From Calidifontimicrobium sp964618555 (GTDB taxonomy: Bacteria; Pseudomonadota; Gammaproteobacteria; Burkholderiales; Burkholderiaceae_C): a stretch of 64,000 nucleotides of DNA. Position 1 is the stretch's first letter. Each line of letters begins with the position of its first letter. Shown one piece after another: positions 42,006 to 50,801 of this stretch. The stretch lies in contig CAZUBF010000001.1 of the NCBI GenBank assembly GCA_964618555.1, forward strand, positions 1 to 64,000, given 5' to 3'. A model generated the notes under the pieces. It was given only the letters and a program-made list of their open reading frames with translations. It did not search any database and had not been told where the DNA came from. The position numbers and the translations under genes were made by a program.

Positions 42006-43229
42006 ATGAACCTTCTCGACATCGCGCGACTGCCGTTGCGCTACAAGCCCTGGCGGCCGAGGCATCTCGGGCTGGTGTGGGACAGCGTGCGCGGCGCTGC
42101 GACCGCGCAGCAGCCGCACGAGACGCACTTGGCGGCCACCGTCGACTGGCTGTGCCGCGCCCAGGACGTGCGCGACGCGAAGCCCGACGCCGGCGGCGTG
42201 TCCGCAGGCTGGAGCTTCGAGGACGGCTGGCTGCCCAGCTACCCCGAGACCACCGGCTACATCGTCGAGACGATGTTGGCTGCGGCCGAGGTGTTGCAGC
42301 GGCCCGAGCTGCGCAGTCGTGCGCAGCGCATGATCGACTGGGAGCTGTCGATCCAGCTGCCCGACGGCGCGTTCCCGGGCCACTTCGGCGAGCCCGGCAG
42401 CCGCCCGGTGATCTTCAACACCGGACAGATCATGCACGGCATGATCGCCGGGCACACGCAACTGGGGCGCGCGGAGTGCCTGGCCGCCGCGGTGCGCGCC
42501 GGCCACTGGCTGGTCGACCAGCAGGACGACGACGGCTGCTGGCGCCGCTACGAGCACCACGACACGCCCCACGTCTACAACACCCGTGCGACCTGGGCGC
42601 TGCTCGCCACCGGCCTGATCGCCGACGAGCCGCGCCTGGTGCGCGCCGCGCGCAGGAACCTCGACTGGGCGCTGACGCAGCAGACCGCCAGTGGCTGGTT
42701 CGCCACCAACGCCTTCGTGCCGTGGCGCTCGCCGTTCACGCACACCATCGCGTACGCGATCCGCGGCCTGCTCGAGTCCGGCGTGCTGCTCGGCGAGGCG
42801 CGCGACCTCGACGCCGCGCTGAAGGCCGCGCGCGGCGTCGCCGCGGTGCAGCGCGCCGATGGCTGGCTGGCCGGCACGTATCGCGACGCGTGGGTGGCCG
42901 ACGCGTCGTACGCCTGCCTGACCGGCGTCGCGCAGATGAGCCTGAACTGGACGCGCCTGGCGCAGGCGGCGGGCGCCGACGAACTCCGCGTCCACGCCCG
43001 TGCGGCGCTGGACTACCTGAAGACCGTGCAGCGGCTCGACCACCCCGACCCGGCGGTGCGAGGCGGCATCGCCGGGTCGGCGCCGATCTGGGGCGACTAC
43101 TCGCGTTTCGAGTACCCGAACTGGGCCGCCAAGTTCTTCGCCGACGCGCTGATGATGGACCTGCGCGACATCGCGGTGCCGCCGGTGCCCGCCGTCGCCG
43201 CGCACGCCGCCGGAGCGCCCCGTGGCTGA
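42006..43229 (+). CDS. Alpha/alpha-toroid-like protein, unknown function
   Basis: A 407-residue protein with repeated helix-pair units of the terpenoid-cyclase/prenyltransferase-like toroid: WLCRAQD, GGVSAGWSFEDGWLPSYPETTGYIVETML, QLPDGAFPG, WLVDQQDDDGCWRR, WALTQQTASGWFATN, AVQRADGWLAGTY. Such toroids are found in glycan lyases, epimerases and hydrolases as well as in cyclases. It has no signal peptide, so a cytoplasmic role is likely. It lies 20 bases after the CapK-like gene and overlaps the formyltransferase start. Family level is inferred from the pattern; function unknown. Confidence 0.7.
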   Translation: MNLLDIARLPLRYKPWRPRHLGLVWDSVRGAATAQQPHETHLAATVDWLCRAQDVRDAKPDAGGVSAGWSFEDGWLPSYPETTGYIVETMLAAAEVLQRPELRSRAQRMIDWELSIQLPDGAFPGHFGEPGSRPVIFNTGQIMHGMIAGHTQLGRAECLAAAVRAGHWLVDQQDDDGCWRRYEHHDTPHVYNTRATWALLATGLIADEPRLVRAARRNLDWALTQQTASGWFATNAFVPWRSPFTHTIAYAIRGLLESGVLLGEARDLDAALKAARGVAAVQRADGWLAGTYRDAWVADASYACLTGVAQMSLNWTRLAQAAGADELRVHARAALDYLKTVQRLDHPDPAVRGGIAGSAPIWGDYSRFEYPNWAAKFFADALMMDLRDIAVPPVPAVAAHAAGAPRG

Positions 43230-44094
43230 CGCCACGACGCCGCTGCGCGTGATGGTGCTGTGCGGGCGCAGCCCGCGCCACCTGTACGTGGCCAACACGC
43301 TGTGCCGGGCCGCCGACGTGCTGGCGATCGTGCAGGAGACCGGCTCCGACGTCTCGTGGCGTTCGCTGGCGAAGAAGCTGCGCCCGGACCGACTGGCGCG
43401 CAAGGCTTGGCGATGGCTGCGCGACCGACGGCGCTACACCGGGCAGGGCGAGGCGCGCTTTTTCTTCGGCGACGGCGCGCCACGGCTCGATCGCGCCGAC
43501 CTGGTGCGCGAAGTGCCGCACATCAACCACGCCGACGTCGTCGCGCTGGCACGCGAGCTCCAACCCGATCTGCTCGCGGTGTTCGGCACGTCGCTGATCC
43601 GCGGCGAACTGTTGAAGCAGGGGCGCCTGGGCATCGCCAACCTGCACGGCGGCCTGTCGCCCGAGTACCGCGGCGCCGACTGCACGTTCTGGGCGCTGTA
43701 CAACGGCGAGCCGCACAAGGTCGGCTGCACGCTGCACTGGATCGACGCCGGCATCGACACCGGAGGGCTGATCGCGCACGTCAGCCCCGAGGTCCGCGAC
43801 GACGACGACGAACTGACGCTGTTCTGGCGCGCCGTGCGCACGAGCGCCGACGTCTACGCGCAACTGCTGCGCCGGCTGGCCGCCGGCGAACGCTTCGGGC
43901 AGGTGCAGCCGCACAAGGGCCGGCTGTACCAGGTCAAGCAGCGCGGGTGGCGGCACGAACGCCGGCTCGAGCGGCTGCTGCACGGCGGCATGCTGCACGG
44001 GCTCGGCCTGGCCACGCGCGTGACCTGGTTTCCGGCGCCGGCCGGTGCGCAGCGCGCCGACGCGCGCACGACCGCGCCGGTCGTGGCAGGGTGA
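43222..44094 (+). CDS. Formyltransferase family protein (methionyl-tRNA formyltransferase-like)
   Basis: A 290-residue protein with the formyl transferase fold. FGTSLIRGELLKQGRLGIANLHGGLSPEYRG holds the Asn-x-His pair (in NLHGG) and GCTLHWIDAGIDTGGLI the later Asp, together the catalytic triad. It lacks the anticodon-binding C-terminal domain of Fmt, as in sugar N-formyltransferases such as those making formamido sugars. In this context it may formylate an amino sugar of the polymer. The start is GTG 43222, overlapping the toroid gene by eight bases. Confidence 0.88.
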   Translation: MADATTPLRVMVLCGRSPRHLYVANTLCRAADVLAIVQETGSDVSWRSLAKKLRPDRLARKAWRWLRDRRRYTGQGEARFFFGDGAPRLDRADLVREVPHINHADVVALARELQPDLLAVFGTSLIRGELLKQGRLGIANLHGGLSPEYRGADCTFWALYNGEPHKVGCTLHWIDAGIDTGGLIAHVSPEVRDDDDELTLFWRAVRTSADVYAQLLRRLAAGERFGQVQPHKGRLYQVKQRGWRHERRLERLLHGGMLHGLGLATRVTWFPAPAGAQRADARTTAPVVAG

Positions 44095-44104
44095 AGGCAG
44101 CGAC

Positions 44105-45355
44105 GTGCCTGCCGAGTCGATCTCGTGGGCGAACGCCGTCGGCATGCTGCTGGCGCTGTGGCTGGCGGGCCTGGCCGTGGTGGTCGGCGTGCACCGGCGC
44201 GACCTGGCGCGCGTGCGGCGCGAACCGGTGTTTCGCCATCCGGTGCTCGTGCTCGACAGCGACGACTGGGGCGCCGGGCCGCTGTCGCAGGCACCGGCGC
44301 TGCGCGCGCTGGCCGACGTGCTGGCCGCGCACCGCGACGCGTGCGGGCGCACGCCGGTGCTCAACCTCGCGCTGGTGCTCGCCGTGCCCGACGGGCCGGC
44401 GATCCGCGCCGAAGGCGGTTACCGGCGCCTGGGCCTCGACGATGCCCGCTTCGCGCCCGTCGTCGACGCGCTCGTGGCCGGCCGCGAGCGAGGCGTGTTC
44501 ACGCTGCAGCTGCACGGCCTCGAGCACTACTGGCCGCCGACACTGATGTCGTGCGGCGACCCCGCGGTGGCCGGCTGGCTGCGCCAGGAGGCGCCGGCCG
44601 CGACCGAGCAGCTGCCGTCGCACCTGCAGAGCCGCTGGGTCGACACGAGCCGCCTGCCGTCGACGCCGCTGCCGCAACCCGTGGTGAACGACGCCGCCGG
44701 CCAGGAGGTGCGCGCCTTCGAGCGCATCGTCGGCGCCCCGCCAACCGTCGTCGTGCCGCCGACCTTCGTCTGGACCCGCGTCACCGAAGCGGCCTGGGCG
44801 CGGCACGGCGTGCGTTGCGTCGTCACGCCCGGCTGGCGCTACACGTGCCGCGGCACCGACGGGCTGCCCGGCGGCGACGAGGGCCCGATCGTCAACGGCG
44901 ACCGCGACGGCGACCTGGTGTACCTGGCACGCACCGACTACTTCGAACCGCTGCGGGGCCGCGGAGCCGACCACGCGCTGCAGGTGCTCGACGCGGCCGT
45001 GGCCGAGGGCCGCGCGTGCGTGCTCGAGAACCACCGCGACAACTTCGTCGGCGACGCCGCCGCCTGCCGGCGCAGCCTCGACGAACTCGACCGCCTGTGC
45101 CGCGAGGCGCTGCGGCGCCACCACGGGCTGCGCTTCCTGTCGTCGCCGGACCTGGCGCGCATCGTGCGCGAGCGCGATGCGCAGTGGCTGGTTGGCGGCT
45201 GGCGCCAGCGGCTGCCGTTCCTCTGGCGGCGCCTGCACCGCACGGGCCGGCTGTGGAAACTGCTGGTGCTCAGCGGCGCCGCGGCGTTCGGGGCACTGAC
45301 GGTGCGCCTGCTCGCCGCCCCGTCGGATTCGGCCACGGCGCACCATGCGGCCTGA
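44105..45355 (+). CDS. Membrane-anchored NodB-like polysaccharide deacetylase-related protein
   Basis: A 416-residue protein with an N-terminal membrane segment (NAVGMLLALWLAGLAVVVGV) and a second hydrophobic stretch near the end (LVLSGAAAFGALTVRLL). HPVLVLDSDDWGAGPLS has the two Asp of a NodB-type active site, LQLHGLEHYWPP the His pair region, PPTFVWTRVTEAAWARHGVRCVVTPGW the middle strand, and LENHRDNFVG a later His. It is diverged from the deacetylase at 23498 and activity is uncertain. The start is GTG 44105, 11 bases after the formyltransferase stop. It overlaps the next gene by 11 bases. Confidence 0.68.
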   Translation: MPAESISWANAVGMLLALWLAGLAVVVGVHRRDLARVRREPVFRHPVLVLDSDDWGAGPLSQAPALRALADVLAAHRDACGRTPVLNLALVLAVPDGPAIRAEGGYRRLGLDDARFAPVVDALVAGRERGVFTLQLHGLEHYWPPTLMSCGDPAVAGWLRQEAPAATEQLPSHLQSRWVDTSRLPSTPLPQPVVNDAAGQEVRAFERIVGAPPTVVVPPTFVWTRVTEAAWARHGVRCVVTPGWRYTCRGTDGLPGGDEGPIVNGDRDGDLVYLARTDYFEPLRGRGADHALQVLDAAVAEGRACVLENHRDNFVGDAAACRRSLDELDRLCREALRRHHGLRFLSSPDLARIVRERDAQWLVGGWRQRLPFLWRRLHRTGRLWKLLVLSGAAAFGALTVRLLAAPSDSATAHHAA

Positions 45356-47792
45356 CGCCGACGCCCGCGTGACGCCGCCGCCGGCTGCCGCCGGGACGCC
45401 GCCGTCGCAGGCCTTCGCCTCCGCCCACGCGGCGTCCGGCATTGCGACGTCGCTGTCCCTGCTGATGCTCACCGAGCTGTTCCTGCCCACCAAGGGCGGC
45501 ACCGCGGTGTCGTTCGACGACGACTTCCGGCGCCTGGGCGGCAAGTCGGTGCACGTCGTCACCGCGGAGGTGCCGGGCGACAAGGCGTTCGACCGCGACC
45601 ATCCCAACACCGTGCACCGGCTGGTGCTCGAGCGCCGCGAGTGGCTGCGCCCGGAGTCGCTGCTCATCTACGGCCGGCTGTTCTGGACTTCGCTGAAGCT
45701 CGCGTGGCGCCATCGCTTCGCCGCCGTCTTCGCCGGGCGCGCCTTGCCCGAAGGCATCGTCGCCTGGGTCATCGGCCGCCTGCGCGGCTGCAAGGTGCTG
45801 ATCTACGCGCACGGCGAGGAGCTCACCGGCTGGGGCCGCGGGCGCAAGTTCCAGGCCATGTGCTTCGCGCTGCGCCGCGCCGACCACGTGCTGGCCAACA
45901 GCGACTTCACGCGCGACACGCTGGTGTCGCTGATCGGCGTGCGCCCCGAGCGCATCGTGATGACGTATCCGACGGTCGACGTCGAGAAGTTCCGCCCCGG
46001 CCTGCCGTTCGACGACCTGCGCGCCGGCATCGGACTGACGCCCGGCCAGTCGCTGGTGCTGTCGGTCGGTCGTCTGCAGCGCCGCAAGGGCTTCGACCAG
46101 GTCGTGCGCGCGTTGCCCGGGCTCGTCGCGCGCGGCATCGACGTGCACTACGCGATCGTCGGCATCGGCGACGACCGCGACCACCTGCTGGCGCTGGCGC
46201 GCGAGCACGGCGTGTCGGGCCGCCTGCACCTGCTGGGCCACGTCGAGCCGGCCGACCTGCCGCGCTGGTACAACGCCTGCGACCTGTTCGCGATGCCCAA
46301 CCGCGACATCAGCGGCGACACCGAGGGCTTCGGCCTGGTGTTCATGGAGGCCAACGCCTGCGGCAAGGCGGTCGTCGCCGGCCGCGCCGGCGGCACCGGC
46401 TCGGCCGTCGAGGACGGACTCAACGGCGTGCGCATCGACGGCGAGGACGTGCGTGCGGTCGAGGACGCGATCGCCGCGATGCTGCTCGACCCGGCGGGAA
46501 CGCGGCGCATGGGGCAGGCCGGCCGCGAGCGCACCGCCAGCCGCTTCACGTCCGACCAGCGCGCCGAGCTGATCCGCCGGCTCGTCGAGGTCGACCGCGC
46601 CGGGCGCCCGCGCAGCGACGATCGCGTGCTGCAGCGTCCGCTGCGCGTGCTGATGTACGCCGCCTACCTGGCGCCGGAGTACAGCGGCGCCGGGCTGCAG
46701 GCGCTGACGCTCGCCGCCGCGCTGCGCCGGCGCGGCCACCACGTCGAGTTCGTCACCAACCGCTGGCCGGGGCTCGGCGACCACGCGCAGATCGACGGCT
46801 TCACCGTGCGGCGCCTCGAGCCGGGGCGGCTGCGCAAGCACCGCGAGTTCCGGCTGTGGTTCCACCTCGCGCGCTACGCCTGGGCGCGCCGGCACGACTT
46901 CGACATCCTGCACAGCCACGGCGCGTACTACACGCATGCCTTCATCGGGCCGCTCGCCCGGCTGCTGGGCCTGCGCTCGCTGGTCAAGGCCAGCCTCGCA
47001 CGCGACGACCTGCTCGACCTGTCGCGCCCGGTCAGCGGCACGATCCATCGCCGGATGCTGCGGCTGGTCGACGCCTACGTCGGCACCAGCAACGACCTGG
47101 TCGACGAGTTCCGCGCCGCCGGACTGCACCTCGAGCGCATCCACCACGTGCCGAACGGCGTCGACGTCGCGCGCTTCCGCCCGGCGCCGCCGGCGCAGCG
47201 GCCGGCGCTGCGTGCCGCGCTGGGCCTGCCGCAGGATCGGCAGGTCGCGCTGTACGTCGGCGTGCTCGACCAGCGCAAGAACATCCGCTGGCTGGCCGAG
47301 CAATGGGTTCGACACGACGCCTTCGGCACCGGCGCGCTGCTGGTGGCCATCGGCCCGCAGGGCCGCGACGACACCGGTGGCGCGCTGCGCGCGCACCTGG
47401 CGGCGCTGGCGCGCGAGCATCCCGACCGCTTCGCACTGCACGACTTCGACGCCGACGTGACGCTGTACTACCAGTGCGCCGACGTGCTGGTGCTGCCGTC
47501 GTACAAGGAGGGCATGCCCAACGTGGTGCTCGAGGCGATGGCCAGCGGGCTGCCGTGCGTGGCCGCACGCGCCAGCGGCAGCCGCGAGCTGATCGTCGAG
47601 GGCGAGACCGGCTGCACCTACGAGCCCGACGACGTGCAGGCGCTGGCCACGTCGCTGCGCCGCTGCCTGGGCCCCGACGCGGGGCAGATGGGCGCGCGGG
47701 CGCGTCGGCTGGCCGAGCAGCAGTACGCGATCGACCGCATCGCCGACCGGTACGAGCAGCTGTATTCGCGCATACTCGTCACGAAGCCGTGA
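45345..47792 (+). CDS. Tandem double glycosyltransferase (two GT4 modules)
   Basis: An 815-residue fusion of two complete GT-B glycosyltransferases. Module 1 (about 40-425): LTELFLPTKGGTAVSFDDDFRRLGG, YAHGEELTGWGRGRKFQAM, SVGRLQRRKGFDQVV, EGFGLVFMEANACGKAVVAG. Module 2 (about 430-815): LMYAAYLAPEYSGAGLQALTL, HSHGAYYTHAFIGPLARLLG, VPNGVDVARFRP, YVGVLDQRKNIRW, PSYKEGMPNVVLEAMASGLPCVAAR. Both donor sites keep the E-x7-E region, so both may be active and add successive sugars. The first 35 residues are low complexity; an ATG at 45465 is an alternative start close to module 1. Confidence 0.9.
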   Translation: MRPDADARVTPPPAAAGTPPSQAFASAHAASGIATSLSLLMLTELFLPTKGGTAVSFDDDFRRLGGKSVHVVTAEVPGDKAFDRDHPNTVHRLVLERREWLRPESLLIYGRLFWTSLKLAWRHRFAAVFAGRALPEGIVAWVIGRLRGCKVLIYAHGEELTGWGRGRKFQAMCFALRRADHVLANSDFTRDTLVSLIGVRPERIVMTYPTVDVEKFRPGLPFDDLRAGIGLTPGQSLVLSVGRLQRRKGFDQVVRALPGLVARGIDVHYAIVGIGDDRDHLLALAREHGVSGRLHLLGHVEPADLPRWYNACDLFAMPNRDISGDTEGFGLVFMEANACGKAVVAGRAGGTGSAVEDGLNGVRIDGEDVRAVEDAIAAMLLDPAGTRRMGQAGRERTASRFTSDQRAELIRRLVEVDRAGRPRSDDRVLQRPLRVLMYAAYLAPEYSGAGLQALTLAAALRRRGHHVEFVTNRWPGLGDHAQIDGFTVRRLEPGRLRKHREFRLWFHLARYAWARRHDFDILHSHGAYYTHAFIGPLARLLGLRSLVKASLARDDLLDLSRPVSGTIHRRMLRLVDAYVGTSNDLVDEFRAAGLHLERIHHVPNGVDVARFRPAPPAQRPALRAALGLPQDRQVALYVGVLDQRKNIRWLAEQWVRHDAFGTGALLVAIGPQGRDDTGGALRAHLAALAREHPDRFALHDFDADVTLYYQCADVLVLPSYKEGMPNVVLEAMASGLPCVAARASGSRELIVEGETGCTYEPDDVQALATSLRRCLGPDAGQMGARARRLAEQQYAIDRIADRYEQLYSRILVTKP

Positions 47793-47838
47793 ACGTGCGC
47801 AGCCGACCCCTGCCAACCGCCGACACCCGAGGCACGCC

Positions 47839-48870
47839 ATGATCATCCGCGCACGCGCGCCACTGCGACTGGGGCTCGGCGGCGGCGGCACCGACGTGTC
47901 GCCGTACTGCGACCAGTTCGGCGGACTGGTGCTCAACGCGACCATCGACAAGTACGCCTACACGGTGATCGAGCCCGGTGGCGCGGACGGCGGCCTGCAG
48001 TTCACGGCGTCCGACAAGCAGCAGTCGTGGGCGGGCGAATCCGAGCCGGCGCTGCCGCTCGACGGCCAGCTCGACCTGCACAAGGGCGTGTACAACCGCA
48101 TCGTGCGCGACTTCAACGGCGGCCGGCCGCTGCCGCTGCGCATGACCACGCACACCGACGCGCCGCCGGGATCGGGGCTGGGTTCGTCGTCGACGCTGGT
48201 GGTCGCGATGATCAAGGCCTACGTCGAGTGGCTGAACCTGCCGCTGGGCGAGTACGACATCGCGCGGCTCGCCTTCGAGATCGAGCGCCACGACGTCGGC
48301 CTGTCGGGTGGCCGGCAGGACCAGTACGCGGCCACCTTCGGCGGCTTCAACTTCATGGAGTTCCACCCGCAGGAGCGCGTGGTGGTGAACCCGCTGCGCG
48401 TGAAGAACTGGATCGTCTCCGAGCTCGAGGCGTCGCTGCTGCTGTACTTCGGCGGCGTGTCGCGCGACTCGGCGCGCATCATCGACGAGCAGACGAGCAA
48501 CGTGAAGGCGAAGGACAGCGCCGCCATCGACGCGATGCACGCGCTCAAGTCCGAAGCCGTGGCGATGAAGGAGTGCCTGCTCAAGGGCGACTTCGACGGG
48601 CTGGTCGAGTCGATGAACGCCGGCTGGCTGGCCAAGAAGCGCATGGCCAGCAGCATCTCGAACCCGCAGATCGAGGCCAGCTACGAACTGGCGAAGCAGG
48701 CCGGCATGCGCGCCGGCAAGATCTCGGGCGCCGGCGGCGGCGGCTTCATGATGCTGCTCGTCGACCCGGTGCGGCGCATGGACGTGATCCGCGCGCTGCA
48801 GACCACGCCAGGCCAGATCTACAACTGCCACTTCACCGAGATCGGAACCCAGGGATGGAAGATCTACTGA
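47839..48870 (+). CDS. hddA: D-glycero-D-manno-heptose 7-phosphate kinase, GHMP family
   Basis: A 343-residue GHMP kinase. MIIRARAPLRLGLGGGGTDVSPYCDQFGG and the ATP loop PPGSGLGSSSTLVVAMIKA are characteristic; ISGAGGGGFMMLLV is the C-terminal GHMP motif. The HddA group phosphorylates D-glycero-D-manno-heptose 7-phosphate at C1 (alpha), the branch leading to GDP-heptose. It is followed directly by gmhA, hddC and gmhB, which fixes the pathway. Confidence 0.93.
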   Translation: MIIRARAPLRLGLGGGGTDVSPYCDQFGGLVLNATIDKYAYTVIEPGGADGGLQFTASDKQQSWAGESEPALPLDGQLDLHKGVYNRIVRDFNGGRPLPLRMTTHTDAPPGSGLGSSSTLVVAMIKAYVEWLNLPLGEYDIARLAFEIERHDVGLSGGRQDQYAATFGGFNFMEFHPQERVVVNPLRVKNWIVSELEASLLLYFGGVSRDSARIIDEQTSNVKAKDSAAIDAMHALKSEAVAMKECLLKGDFDGLVESMNAGWLAKKRMASSISNPQIEASYELAKQAGMRAGKISGAGGGGFMMLLVDPVRRMDVIRALQTTPGQIYNCHFTEIGTQGWKIY

Positions 48871-49472
48871 CCGCAGGGGTCGCCGGGCAGTTTCGCCAGA
48901 CGGCGGACAACCTGCGTGCGATGAGCGAGGACGCCGCGCTGCACGCGGCCGTCGTGCGTGTGGCCGACGCGTGCGTCGAGGCGCTGCGGCGCGGCGGCAA
49001 GATCCTGTTCGCCGGCAACGGCGGCAGCGCCGCCGACGCGCAGCACCTGGCCGGCGAGCTGGTCAGCCGCTTCAACTACGACCGCCCGGGGCTGGCCGCC
49101 TTCGCGCTGACCACCGACACGTCGGTGCTCACGGCCATCGGCAACGACTACGGCTACGAGCGGCTCTTCGCGCGCCAGGTGGAAGCGGTGGGCCGGCGCG
49201 GCGACGTCCTCGTCGCCATCTCCACCTCGGGGCGTTCGCCCAACATCCTCGCCGCCCTGCAGGTGGCGCGCGACCGGGGGCTGGTCACCGTCGGCCTGAC
49301 CGGCCGCGGCGGCGGGCGCATGGCCGAGTTCTGCGACCACGTGCTGCGCACGCCGTCGGACGCGACGCCGCGCATCCAGGAAGGCCACATCGCGATCGGC
49401 CACACGCTGTGCTGGCTGATCGAGCGTGCGCTGTTCCCGCGCACCGACGGCGGCGGGGCGCGCGCGGCGTAG
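48855..49472 (+). CDS. gmhA: Sedoheptulose 7-phosphate isomerase
   Basis: A 205-residue SIS-domain isomerase converting sedoheptulose 7-phosphate to D-glycero-D-manno-heptose 7-phosphate. FAGNGGSAADAQHLAGELV, STSGRSPNILAAL and IQEGHIAIGHTLCWLIE are the GmhA signatures, including the conserved Glu and His near the C-terminus. The ATG at 48855 overlaps the end of hddA by 16 bases. First enzyme of the heptose pathway encoded by these four genes. Confidence 0.95.
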   Translation: MEDLLTAGVAGQFRQTADNLRAMSEDAALHAAVVRVADACVEALRRGGKILFAGNGGSAADAQHLAGELVSRFNYDRPGLAAFALTTDTSVLTAIGNDYGYERLFARQVEAVGRRGDVLVAISTSGRSPNILAALQVARDRGLVTVGLTGRGGGRMAEFCDHVLRTPSDATPRIQEGHIAIGHTLCWLIERALFPRTDGGGARAA

Positions 49473-50174
49473 ATGCAGGCCATCGTGCTCGCGGGCGGGC
49501 TGGGCACGCGCCTGCGCGGCGTCGTGCCCGACCTGCCGAAGCCGATGGCGCCGGTGGCCGGCCGGCCCTTCCTCGCCTGGGTGCTCGACGCGCTGGTCGA
49601 CGCGGGCTTCGATCGCGTCGTGCTGGCGGTGGGCTACCGGCACGAAGCCATCCGCGACCACTTCGGCGCCGCGTACCGTGGGCTGCCGCTCGCCTATTCG
49701 GTCGAGCACCGGCCGCTCGGCACCGGCGGCGCGATCCGGCTGGCCGCGCAGTCGCCGGCGCGCGACCCGTGGTTCGTGCTCAACGGCGACACCTTCGTCG
49801 AGCTCGACCACCGCGCGATGCTCGACCTGCACCGCCGCGGCGGCGAACGCATGACCCTGGCCGTGTGCCGCGTGCCCGACGCCGGGCGCTACGGTGCTGT
49901 CGAGATCGAAGCCGGGCATGTGTGCCGGTTCCGCGAGAAGGGCATCGCCGGGCCGGGTGCGATCAACGCCGGCACCTACCTGCTGTCGGCGCAGGTCGTC
50001 GAGACGATCCCGACCGGCGAGGTGTTCTCGTTCGAGCAGCAGCTGCTGATGCCGCGGGTGGGTGAGTTGCGGCCGGCGGCTTTCGAGACCGCCGGCCTGT
50101 TCATCGACATCGGCGTGCCCGACGACTACGCACGCGCCCAGCAGCTGTTCGCGGCGCGAGCCGCTGCCCGATGA
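49473..50174 (+). CDS. hddC: D-glycero-alpha-D-manno-heptose 1-phosphate guanylyltransferase
   Basis: A 233-residue nucleotidyltransferase: MQAIVLAGGLGTRLRGVVPDLPKPMAPVAGRPFLAWVLD has the pyrophosphorylase signature, with NGDTFVELDH (metal-binding Asp) and GAINAGTYLLSAQV. Because it stands between gmhA and gmhB and after hddA, the HddC assignment (GDP-heptose formation) is favoured over RmlA- or ManC-like roles. The ATG follows the gmhA stop directly. Confidence 0.9.
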   Translation: MQAIVLAGGLGTRLRGVVPDLPKPMAPVAGRPFLAWVLDALVDAGFDRVVLAVGYRHEAIRDHFGAAYRGLPLAYSVEHRPLGTGGAIRLAAQSPARDPWFVLNGDTFVELDHRAMLDLHRRGGERMTLAVCRVPDAGRYGAVEIEAGHVCRFREKGIAGPGAINAGTYLLSAQVVETIPTGEVFSFEQQLLMPRVGELRPAAFETAGLFIDIGVPDDYARAQQLFAARAAAR

Positions 50175-50779
50175 CGGTCACGTCCCGACGCGCAGCGCTG
50201 TTCCTCGACCGCGACGGCGTGATCAACGTCGAGCGCAACTACGTGCACCGCATCGACGACTTCGAGTTCGTCCCCGGCATCTTCGAGTTGTGCTCGAGCG
50301 CGGTCGCGCTGGGCTACCTGCCGGTGGTGGTCACCAACCAGGCCGGAATCGGGCGCGGCTACTACACCGAGGCCGACTTCCAGGCCCTCACCGCGTGGAT
50401 GTGCGCGCAGTTCCGCTCGCGCGGCGTCGACATCGCCGGCGTCTACCACTGCCCGTATCACCCGAGCGCCGGGGTCGGCGCGTACCGCCGCGAGTCGTTC
50501 GATCGCAAGCCGAACCCCGGCATGCTGCTGCGCGCCGCGATGGACCTGCGGCTCGACCTCGCGCGCAGCGCCTTCGTCGGCGACAAGGCGTCGGACATGG
50601 CGGCCGGACGCGCTGCCGGCGTCGGCCATCTGCTGTGGCTGGTGGACCCCGGCGCCGGGCCGGCGCCGCACGACGGTTCGCCTGCGCCGCCGATGCCCGA
50701 CGTGACGGTGGTTTCGAGCCTGGCGCAGGCCGCTGCCCACCTGCGGGCGGCCGCGGCACGCGAGGGCGCGGACCGCTGA
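50171..50779 (+). CDS. gmhB: D-glycero-D-manno-heptose 1,7-bisphosphate 7-phosphatase
   Basis: A 202-residue HAD-IIIA phosphatase: nucleophile motif FLDRDGVIN, VVTNQAGIGRGY, RKPNPGMLLRA and VGDKASDMAAGRAAG. It removes the 7-phosphate before guanylylation by HddC. The zinc-binding loop is unusual: C94-P-Y-H is followed by RRESFDRKP, where characterised GmhB proteins have a Cys-x-Cys pair, so zinc is probably not bound. ATG 50171 overlaps hddC by four bases. End of the plus-strand run; the next gene converges after 22 bases. Confidence 0.92.
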   Translation: MTVTSRRAALFLDRDGVINVERNYVHRIDDFEFVPGIFELCSSAVALGYLPVVVTNQAGIGRGYYTEADFQALTAWMCAQFRSRGVDIAGVYHCPYHPSAGVGAYRRESFDRKPNPGMLLRAAMDLRLDLARSAFVGDKASDMAAGRAAGVGHLLWLVDPGAGPAPHDGSPAPPMPDVTVVSSLAQAAAHLRAAAAREGADR

Positions 50780-50801
50780 GGCGCGGCCGGCGTCGCGCGG
50801 C

